From NCBI GenBank assembly GCA_030425825.1, contig JAUHZY010000001.1, forward strand, positions 372,001 to 436,000: a stretch of DNA of 64,000 nucleotides. The letters are read 5' to 3'. The first letter of the stretch is position 1; every line of letters starts with the position of its first letter. The stretch is from Alphaproteobacteria bacterium. Its GTDB lineage: Bacteria; Pseudomonadota; Alphaproteobacteria; JAUHZY01. Under the pieces are notes generated by a model. The model was not told the origin of the DNA. It was given only the letters and a program-made list of their open reading frames with translations, and did not search any database. This document shows positions 58,016 to 64,000 of the stretch, in pieces. The position numbers and the translations under genes are program-made.

Positions 58016-59616
58016 TGGCCTATGGCGTTGGGCAAGTGATTGTGATGATTTTTACCAGCTTTGTCAGTGAAGATCTGACATTGTTATCTAGTTTGCTGTT
58101 AAACTCTTTGGGCAAAATTTCTGCAGAAGTCTTCTTTATCGGTAATATTTCAGGGATGCTGATTGGGGATGCATTGCTGTATTATTGCGGCTATTTGATT
58201 TCGCGCAATCGTAAGACGCTGTTTGGTATTTCGCTGGCGCGTTTGAAAAATCTGACCAAAGACCACGAGACAAAAAGCGGTTGGGTGATTTTCTTTTGTC
58301 GCTTTATTCCAGGAACACGCTTGGCTGTTTATGTTTCATCAGGGATTGGAAATTATCCATTTCCAAGCTTTTTGTTTATTAACCTGATCTCTATTCTTAT
58401 TTGGGTTGGAGCCTTTTTTATGGTTGGCCATCATGTTGCCGAAGTTTTCTTGATGTATTTTTCAGGCTCTTTCTTGATTTTCATGTTTTTGGTTTTGTGT
58501 TTTATGCTTTGGCTGTCCATTACTTTGATGCAAAACACATATAAGATACCACTGAAATACCGCATTCAGTCTATACGTCGTTTTATGTGCTTTGAATACT
58601 GGCCAACAAGCATTTTCCAAGCTCCTGTTTTGGCGTATTATATTGTTTATGCTGTGCTGCGTTATCGACGTTTAACAGTTGTTTTAGCTGCGAATCCGAT
58701 GATCTTTTCTGGCGGATTGTCGGGTGAGTCAAAGCATGAAATTTACAAAACAATTCCTGAAAAACACCCAGGCTTTCTCAAGTATAGCTTTGTAGATGGT
58801 GATTTAGAAGTGTCTGAAAAACTGAAAACTGTGAAAAGTTTCATGAAAAAACATAAACTGAAATATCCAATTATCCTAAAGCCAGATGTTGGACAAAAAG
58901 GATATGGTGTGCGCTTGATAAAAAGTGAGAGTGAAGCAATCGATTATTTTCATCAAAGTGAGGTGCACTTGGTTGTTCAAGAATATTGTGATCACAACGA
59001 AGAAGCAGGCGTTTTCTACTACCGCATGCCGACTGAAAAAACAGGGATTATTTATTCAATCAACCGCAAGGTCTTTCCAAAAGTCACAGGCGATGGTATT
59101 TCAACAATACGTGACCTGATTTTGTGCCATCCACGTATCTCTTTTCGTGCGCCTAAATATATGAAGCGTTTTGTGAATCGCTTGGATGATGTTTTAAAGA
59201 AAGGCCAAGTGCTACGCTTGGTTGAATCTGGCAACCATGCACAGGGAGCTATTTTTGTGCGTCAAGATAACTTGGCATCAAATGCTTTGTTAAAAAAGCT
59301 CGATCAGCTGTCACATGATATGAAAGGCTTTTATTATGGTCGTTTGGATGTGCGCTTTGAAAGCGAAGCCGCACTTAAAAAAGGGCACTTTAAAATCATC
59401 GAAGCCAACGGTGTCGGTGCAGAACCCACACATATTTACGAGCCTGGCTATCCCATTTTGAAAGCATACAGAGAGCTTTTCTTTATCTGGCGTGTGGCCT
59501 GTCGTATTGGCAATCAAAACATCAAATCAGGCGTTAAACCCACCCCATTATCAATATTTTTAAAACGTCTCTTCGCCTCGCAAAGCGAGATGCGCAGTCT
59601 TTCTGATGGCAGTTAA
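57952..59616 (+). CDS. DedA-family membrane domain fused to an ATP-grasp ligase domain
   Basis: A 554-aa protein of unusual architecture. Residues 20-200 are a DedA/VTT membrane domain (six or so hydrophobic segments, including FTSFVSEDLTLLSSLLLNSL) with the DedA signature FFCRFIPGTR (115-124). Residues 290-500 form an ATP-grasp domain: ILKPDVGQKGYGV (308-320) is the ATP-binding loop, GDGISTIRDLI (380-390) resembles the cyanophycin-synthetase/glutamate-Cys ligase block, and RLDVRFE (464-470) plus IIEANG (482-487) carry the Mg2+ ligands Asp466, Glu484 and Asn486. Such enzymes ligate carboxylates to amines using ATP; DedA proteins move lipids or carriers. The fusion suggests a membrane-bound peptide or lipid ligation step. 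The start has no clear ribosome site. Confidence 0.8.
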   Translation: MLGPEHYFSLFESSFATSTGSLAYGVGQVIVMIFTSFVSEDLTLLSSLLLNSLGKISAEVFFIGNISGMLIGDALLYYCGYLISRNRKTLFGISLARLKNLTKDHETKSGWVIFFCRFIPGTRLAVYVSSGIGNYPFPSFLFINLISILIWVGAFFMVGHHVAEVFLMYFSGSFLIFMFLVLCFMLWLSITLMQNTYKIPLKYRIQSIRRFMCFEYWPTSIFQAPVLAYYIVYAVLRYRRLTVVLAANPMIFSGGLSGESKHEIYKTIPEKHPGFLKYSFVDGDLEVSEKLKTVKSFMKKHKLKYPIILKPDVGQKGYGVRLIKSESEAIDYFHQSEVHLVVQEYCDHNEEAGVFYYRMPTEKTGIIYSINRKVFPKVTGDGISTIRDLILCHPRISFRAPKYMKRFVNRLDDVLKKGQVLRLVESGNHAQGAIFVRQDNLASNALLKKLDQLSHDMKGFYYGRLDVRFESEAALKKGHFKIIEANGVGAEPTHIYEPGYPILKAYRELFFIWRVACRIGNQNIKSGVKPTPLSIFLKRLFASQSEMRSLSDGS

Positions 59617-59723
59617 TGAGCATTAAATATCTAAAGTTAAAACTTTTTCTTTAATTATTTCCTTTACGGGTCGATGTTTATCTTTTATGTCATTATTTAG
59701 GTGAAATCAATAAAGGTGCTGAA

Positions 59724-61079
59724 ATGGGAACAAAAGCTGATAAATTTGTGGGACTTGTTAAGCAAGGCCTAAGAGAAGAAAACTATTCAAAAGAAGACCT
59801 CGGGAAACTATTTCTGGTTATACAAAAAACGGTCACACATTTAATTGAACGTAATGACGTAACAGATAAAAATGTCTTTCATATTTTGGAAGATTTAAAG
59901 CATGTCCCTGCAACAGTAAAAGATATGGATCCTTTTTTTAAAAAGGCATATGGCGAATTAGCTGTTTTTCTAACAAAGTCAGCAATCCAACTTATGAATA
60001 GTTCTAAAAAGAAAGAGTTTGCGAATGTTCTTTTCCAGAAGATTGGTGCTGTTGCGCGTCATGTTGATGTGGAAGAATGGCGTAATCTACAAAAAAGTAC
60101 GTCGCTGTTTGTTAAGTATGCAGATGCGAATGTGCTTGCATCATGTTATCTGGAGCTTGCAAAATCAAAAACACAAGAGGTTGTTGAATACGCTGTTTCT
60201 AGTCTTTCATTGAGTGCGCATCATGATCCTAAACGGCGTGGAAAAACGCTTGAAGTATATAAAGCTGTTGCAGCAGTAAACACAAATAAAGAATTTTTAA
60301 GCTCTCTTGTGTCAGGACAAAAAACGTCACATCTTAAGTTAACTGACCAAGAAAAATGTGTTGTTTTAGGGGCGCAACTTAAAAACCCAGAACCAGAATT
60401 GTCAGGTGCAGCCTTTAAGCAGATTTTCGAAATGCGAGAAGTAAACCCATCGCTTACTGTGATTGCTTTTAACGCATATGAATTTGCGATTCCAAGCTCC
60501 AAAGAGATAAACCTCAAGATTATACAGCACTTGGATGTGATGAAGGCGTTAACAAAAACGACCGATGAAAAAGAGAAAAATAAGATTATTAAGAGCGCCT
60601 TTAATGTGGCTGTTAAGGCATTACATTATAATGTTGAATCCGAACCAAGCACAGGAAAAGGAGCCGATTGGCGGGCTTTGGAATTAGTAAAAGGTTTAGC
60701 AGAAATTCCTGTTGCGGGTTATCTTGAGGTGAAGAGAGACGTTATTGATTTATTGATCGAAGTTTCAAAAGGGATTGCTCGTAATAGTTCAAGAAATTAT
60801 AGCTTTAATCTTCGTAAAGAAGCTGTAAAAACATTGGGCCAAATTGCAATAAGGTCACCATTATTCCATGCAAAGATTTTAAAAGCTTTAGACCCTAATA
60901 ACTATAAAAGCAATGCAGATTTTAGACAGCTGGTCATGCGTGCGAGGAATGCAATTCCTAAAGATCAACCAATGGCTGAAATGGCCGAGTTTTTGTATAA
61001 TGATTTAGATTGCCCACAAGCTGTCGATGTTTTGATGGGCATGAAAGTTCGTCGAGACACAAGGTCTGGTGTACGTTAA
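59724..61079 (+). CDS. Helical-repeat (HEAT/ARM-like) protein of 451 aa
   Basis: MGTKADKFVGLVKQGLREEN starts another all-helical protein, with repeat-like segments LRKEAVKTLGQIAIRSPLFH, VVEYAVSSLSLSAHHDPKRR and YLEVKRDVIDLLIEVSKGIA. It is similar in style to the 56241 product, and less so in exact sequence. No TM or signal peptide. It lies 107 bp downstream of the DedA-ATP-grasp gene on the same strand, so it may share its transcript. Probable protein-binding scaffold; substrate unknown. Its stop overlaps the DoxX-like stop by 4 nt. Confidence 0.6.
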   Translation: MGTKADKFVGLVKQGLREENYSKEDLGKLFLVIQKTVTHLIERNDVTDKNVFHILEDLKHVPATVKDMDPFFKKAYGELAVFLTKSAIQLMNSSKKKEFANVLFQKIGAVARHVDVEEWRNLQKSTSLFVKYADANVLASCYLELAKSKTQEVVEYAVSSLSLSAHHDPKRRGKTLEVYKAVAAVNTNKEFLSSLVSGQKTSHLKLTDQEKCVVLGAQLKNPEPELSGAAFKQIFEMREVNPSLTVIAFNAYEFAIPSSKEINLKIIQHLDVMKALTKTTDEKEKNKIIKSAFNVAVKALHYNVESEPSTGKGADWRALELVKGLAEIPVAGYLEVKRDVIDLLIEVSKGIARNSSRNYSFNLRKEAVKTLGQIAIRSPLFHAKILKALDPNNYKSNADFRQLVMRARNAIPKDQPMAEMAEFLYNDLDCPQAVDVLMGMKVRRDTRSGVR

Positions 61080-61492
61080 GATCTCTCTATCAGCTTTGTA
61101 AGTTGTTCACGATAAAACCCCATCAGGATCCAGCCTGCGATCCAGATGCCGCATGCCATTGCGAATAAGGCGCCGCCATCGTCGAAGACTTCAATGCCCA
61201 GCGGGGTGAATAGGTGGAAGAAAATTGCCCCTGTCATAATGCCTGTTGCAAGCGCTGCTCCAAAAAACTGTGTGCTGGGAATAAACAATAACAAGGATGC
61301 AATCAGCTCGGCAGATCCAACGGCAAGACGTCCTTGTGGTTCAAATAAAGCAATGCCAGACCAGTCTTTTAGCGTTGTGAAGATATAGATGCTTTCTGGT
61401 GCGCCATTGAACTTAAAAAACAAAGATTGAATGAAGACGATGGCAATATAAAGTCTTAGGATTGTCATAATAAGGGGTGTTTTGCGTTCCAT
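61076..61492 (-). CDS. DoxX-family membrane protein
   Basis: A 138-aa protein with about four TM segments: LRLYIAIVFIQSLFFKFNG, the block LAVGSAELIASLLLFIP, AALATGIMTGAIFFHLFTPLG and GGALFAMACGIWIAGWILMG. The LKDWSGI and EPQGRLAVGSAEL elements are typical DoxX/DoxD-like. The family has a quinone-linked or oxidative-stress role in a few cases. The gene converges on the helical-repeat gene with a 4-nt stop overlap. Confidence 0.8.
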   Translation of the reverse strand: MERKTPLIMTILRLYIAIVFIQSLFFKFNGAPESIYIFTTLKDWSGIALFEPQGRLAVGSAELIASLLLFIPSTQFFGAALATGIMTGAIFFHLFTPLGIEVFDDGGALFAMACGIWIAGWILMGFYREQLTKLIERS

Positions 61493-61581
61493 TAAAGCCT
61501 CTTGAAAATTTGAATAAGAAACAAATATGTGTTAAGAAGACTGTAGCAATAATTTGTAAAAATAAAAAGGCTAATAGATTT

Positions 61582-62289
61582 ATGCGCATTATTAAACAGC
61601 ACATTATCGTTAAAAACAGTCTTGGAATGTCGAAGAAAATTGATTTCAGATCTGTTGATTATGGTCAGTTTTTGGCTTTCCGTCATCGTGTCTTGGCGGC
61701 TCTAACAGCAGGCAATATCAGCGACGGTTTTCTACAAAACCCAATAAATAATAATTATAACAATAAAGATGATGGCCCCAACGTTTCCCAATCCTTGCTG
61801 GGTATTTTGACAAGCATTAAAGAGGGTAATAAGGCAGAAAGCGCACAAGCTTTTGCTGTGTTTTGTGATGCGTCGTCTTCTTTTGATTCAAAAAGGTTTG
61901 CTAAAGATAAAAAAGCTGTTAATCGCATGATTTATGACAGCTTCTCTGGCACTGAGAAAGCGCCAAACCTTACAACAACAGAAGCAGCAGGTAGTTTACA
62001 TCAGCAAGCATATGCTTTTGTGTCACGTAAAGATCTTTATGATGGTTTTACAAGTAACCCTCAAAGGTTCAAGGGAACATCAACTTTTACACCGAAAAAA
62101 GACGGGTATCCTCAAACAATTAAAGCAGCAACGAATAATGGCTTTCAGGTGCCGTCCAATAGTTCAGTCCCTGGTGCGGATTTAGATGTTTTTTATAAGC
62201 CTTTTCATACCATCACTAGGCCACATTCTTCTTATCAAGATACATCTTCTACAATGGCGTTAAAGCGTTTTAAAAAACCTGATCGTTAA
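61582..62289 (+). CDS. Hypothetical protein (235 aa)
   Basis: The start is uncertain: ATG61582 (AAAAGG 11 nt upstream) is chosen; ATG61627 would give 220 aa, and an ATG at 61477 overlaps the DoxX-like gene antisense. The sequence is soluble and Asn/Ser-rich: YGQFLAFRHRVLAALTAGNI, EGNKAESAQAFAVFCDASSS, SFSGTEKAPNLTTTEAAGSL. The C-terminus is Ser/Tyr/Lys-rich, and no motif is recognised. It lies between two membrane-protein genes. Function unknown. Confidence 0.5.
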   Translation: MRIIKQHIIVKNSLGMSKKIDFRSVDYGQFLAFRHRVLAALTAGNISDGFLQNPINNNYNNKDDGPNVSQSLLGILTSIKEGNKAESAQAFAVFCDASSSFDSKRFAKDKKAVNRMIYDSFSGTEKAPNLTTTEAAGSLHQQAYAFVSRKDLYDGFTSNPQRFKGTSTFTPKKDGYPQTIKAATNNGFQVPSNSSVPGADLDVFYKPFHTITRPHSSYQDTSSTMALKRFKKPDR

Positions 62290-62867
62290 GCGCCCATACT
62301 GGATATCATAAAGGTTAAGCCCACCAAAATCCCGTAATGGGCCCAGTGGATATCCTTGATATGAACAGACAGGTTCATGTCTTGATCCCATTTTGTACGA
62401 CCATTTTCAACAAGGTCATAAAATGCTTTGCGGTGCGTGAAGAAATTGACAATTGGAATCATTGCGCCTTGACCATAAATGAAAATCTTTATCAAGCGCT
62501 TAAAAGCAAACTTAAAAGTGATCTGGTTCTTTGTATGCGCGTGCAAGCTGATACCAAAAGCCCATTTTGCAACGGTGGTATGAAAGCGGGACAGCATAAA
62601 AGATTCGTATAAAACATAAGACACAACATAGCCCAACATATATCCAATAAGGGCTGTCAGTGTGATTTCATTATCCATAAAATAGACAATACCAAAAGGT
62701 GTAATTAACAGGTTGTAAGCAAACAAGACAACATAGCTGTCCAGTGTTCTGGCCCAAAAGCGTCGCCAAGGAGATTTGTCAGAGTCTGTTAAGGCTGCGC
62801 GCACAATCCACACAAAGGCATAAATAGCAAAAATAACAAGAGAAAATAGAAAGATATATTCAGGCAT
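62286..62867 (-). CDS. RDD-family membrane protein
   Basis: A 193-aa protein. The RDD-family signature is WRRFWARTLDSYVVLFAYNL (conserved R and D at the start of a TM). It has about four TM segments, including IGYMLGYVVSYVLYESFML. GTVAKWAFG-type KWAFGISL is the second RDD block. These proteins are small inner-membrane components, sometimes transport-linked; function is unknown. Its stop overlaps the preceding gene's stop by 4 nt. Confidence 0.85.
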   Translation of the reverse strand: MPEYIFLFSLVIFAIYAFVWIVRAALTDSDKSPWRRFWARTLDSYVVLFAYNLLITPFGIVYFMDNEITLTALIGYMLGYVVSYVLYESFMLSRFHTTVAKWAFGISLHAHTKNQITFKFAFKRLIKIFIYGQGAMIPIVNFFTHRKAFYDLVENGRTKWDQDMNLSVHIKDIHWAHYGILVGLTFMISSMGA

Positions 62868-62941
62868 GTGTCAGGTTCCTTATTTGTAAGTCCGCAGCCT
62901 AACAAAATTGTCGCTTAACGTAAAACAGTTTGATGTTTTTG

Positions 62942-62970
62942 TTGACAAACGGACACAATGTTTCTATTTT
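62942..62970 (+). promoter_or_regulatory. Promoter of the 63001 gene
   Basis: TTGACA (62942-62947), a 17-bp spacer and TATTTT (62965-62970) lie about 31 bp before ATG63001, which has AGGGGAAGAG as ribosome site. Confidence 0.6.
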
Positions 62971-63000
62971 AGATAAAAAAGAGTTGAGTAAGGGGAAGAG

Positions 63001-63729
63001 ATGTTTAATGAAAACAATAAAGAGTTGAGAAAATTTCACGATATAACGGAAAGTTTTGGGTCAAAACGTTTGCATGAAATGTATGCTGAATCTGATACCA
63101 TCATATATTTGCCAGAACCACTAGATCCCACATCTCTCGATGGGATGACTTATCATAACTTCTATCATGATGCCTATGCAAATCCAGGAGACAAGCGTCC
63201 ATTTGCAAAGCTGGTTGTGACATGTGATGAGAAAGACAGCCCTGTGGATGTCTCATTTCTTGTTATTGCTAAGGATGGTGTGCCGCGTCTTTTGTCATGT
63301 GATGCTGATGGAATATATCAATATTATGCAGCGGACTTAGAAAACCGTCAAAAGAAAGGCGGCGTATCTTACCAAAAAATGTCAAAGTCATTACGTCTTT
63401 TTGTTGATCAAACGCAGAGCTTGTTACACGAGAAAAATTTAAAAGCTGAAACAGCAAGAAGGCTTGATGAAGACATCAGGAAAACCAATAAAAGCCTTGT
63501 TCAAGAACATAAGAGGCAGTTCTCGTTTGCTGAGAACGGCTTGGGATATAATGTCTCTCCCGAAATGCGCCAAAGTTTGTTCCGTCAAGCCATGAGAAAT
63601 AAGAAAAACTATGAGGGTATTTTTGTTGATGAGTTGAAAGAAGTTATCTTGAGAAAACATGGTGCGAAAGTCGATGAAGATCAGATTGCCGTCATTGGCA
63701 TGAAGCTGATTGAAAGCCGTTCAAATTAA
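63001..63729 (+). CDS. Hypothetical soluble protein (242 aa)
   Basis: The start MFNENNKELRKFHDITESFG follows a strong promoter and AGGGG. Soluble and acidic in the first half, it has a regular charged helix (LLHEKNLKAETARRLDEDIR, about 145-165) and a C-terminus KVDEDQIAVIGMKLIESRSN. No family is recognised. It is separate from its neighbours and has its own promoter. Function unknown. Confidence 0.55.
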   Translation: MFNENNKELRKFHDITESFGSKRLHEMYAESDTIIYLPEPLDPTSLDGMTYHNFYHDAYANPGDKRPFAKLVVTCDEKDSPVDVSFLVIAKDGVPRLLSCDADGIYQYYAADLENRQKKGGVSYQKMSKSLRLFVDQTQSLLHEKNLKAETARRLDEDIRKTNKSLVQEHKRQFSFAENGLGYNVSPEMRQSLFRQAMRNKKNYEGIFVDELKEVILRKHGAKVDEDQIAVIGMKLIESRSN

Positions 63730-63775
63730 AAAAAAGACGACCTTGCGAGGGCAGTAACAAAAACGTTTCGCAAGG
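63728..63775 (-). terminator. Rho-independent terminator of the gene at the right edge
   Basis: CCTTGCGA (63741-63748) and TCGCAAGG (63768-63775) form a perfect 8-bp stem with a 19-base loop. On the minus strand it is followed by a T-rich tract, the complement of the A-run at 63728-63735. It serves the minus-strand gene ending at 63796 and lies next to the convergent 63729 stop. Confidence 0.75.
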
Positions 63776-63795
63776 CCGCTTAATGACCGTAAGGC

Positions 63796-64000
63796 TTATG
63801 ACCCTGTATTGGCGTTTTCAATTGTTGGAAGGTCTAGCGCGTCATCTGACTGTGCATTATCCAGGACTTCTTCCAAGATCTCTTCCAAAGGACTAAGGTT
63901 TGCATCACTTTCTTCCTCAGCTTGATCTGTAAAGGCTTGCAGGGCCTCTGAAAGTCGATCAAGGAAAGAAATGAGCTGATTAAACGGATCAAGTTGTGCC
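63796..64000 (-). CDS. C-terminal end of an acidic protein (5' partial)
   Basis: The minus strand is open from the right edge to a TAA at 63796-63798, about 67 residues long. It is acidic with hydrophobic spacing (FNQLISFLDRLSEALQAFTD, PLEEILEEVLDNAQSDDALD) and ends TIENANTGS. The coding reading is supported by the clean terminator directly downstream. It is too short to assign a family. Confidence 0.5.
   Translation of the reverse strand, partial: AQLDPFNQLISFLDRLSEALQAFTDQAEEESDANLSPLEEILEEVLDNAQSDDALDLPTIENANTGS

Noticed and set aside
1-64000. CRISPR arrays, insertion sequences and rRNA genes
   Set aside because: No regularly spaced direct repeats, no transposase motifs with flanking inverted repeats, and no rRNA-like sequence were seen by reading; the 66-bp repeats after tRNA-Arg have only three partial units and no nearby cas genes.

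Overview
The window is a compact, moderately AT-rich piece of an alphaproteobacterial chromosome. The placement rests on gene content: an NDUFS4-like complex I accessory subunit (32037-32330), an alphaproteobacterial-type lipid A/Kdo gene order (msbA, DUF374 acyltransferase, waaA, lpxK, lpxL-like), and fdxA, ubiA and rsmE close together. Many large proteins match no family I know, so the organism probably belongs to a poorly sampled order. Micavibrio-like lineages are one possibility, but the sequence alone does not settle this.

Layout. (1) 1-4360 is the end of a prophage. It has a small late gene, a lysis cassette (TM/coiled-coil protein, M15 endolysin, holin-like protein, Rz-like i-spanin with an out-of-frame embedded Rz1-like lipoprotein), a divergent regulatory switch with a 33-bp palindromic operator, and a decayed DNA cytosine methyltransferase. 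It ends at the 3' end of tRNA-Pro(GGG), a likely attachment site. (2) 4574-18332 is mostly housekeeping: phaA/phaB, rsmD, the lipid A/Kdo operon, two tandem small membrane proteins of VirB2-like shape, pmbA, ubiA, rsmE, an EVE-domain protein and fdxA. (3) 18329-29043 is a minus-strand block: a PhnD-like sensor protein with a hybrid histidine kinase, a znuA-like / AstE-like / argH operon, and an MMPL/RND exporter with a LolA-like protein and a putative outer-membrane barrel. (4) 29202-39161 has tRNA-Arg followed by a 66-bp-period repeat, a secreted unknown protein, the NDUFS4-like subunit, a chemoreceptor, tRNA-Pro(TGG), a divergent RNB nuclease, a 52-aa protein behind a near-consensus promoter, an SNF transporter and a methyltransferase.

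(5) 39410-48704 is the most unusual region. Three two-CBS-domain proteins surround two paralogous 890- and 991-aa proteins and a 489-aa protein. The two giants share an N-terminal motif, an Ala/Glu-rich middle and a beta-rich C-terminus, but lack a signal peptide. Several promoters here share an extended -10 (TGnTATAAT-like), which suggests one regulon. (6) 48811-55113 holds dapE, an unknown 594-aa protein, argG, an ArsC/YffB-like protein and a Bax-like glucosaminidase lipoprotein. (7) 55114-61079 holds structured intergenic DNA and a DedA membrane domain fused to an ATP-grasp ligase domain. The fusion gene is flanked by two related helical-repeat proteins, and its 5' end is duplicated about 1.8 kb upstream. 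(8) 61076-64000 contains DoxX- and RDD-family membrane proteins, two unknown genes and the 3' end of another gene.

Working together: the lipid A genes make, finish and export Kdo-lipid A; argG and argH carry out the last two steps of arginine synthesis; phaA/phaB supply 3-hydroxybutyryl-CoA. The CBS/giant-protein island and the DedA-ATP-grasp locus are the best candidates for undescribed systems. All function calls come from reading motifs in the sequence; no database search was run.
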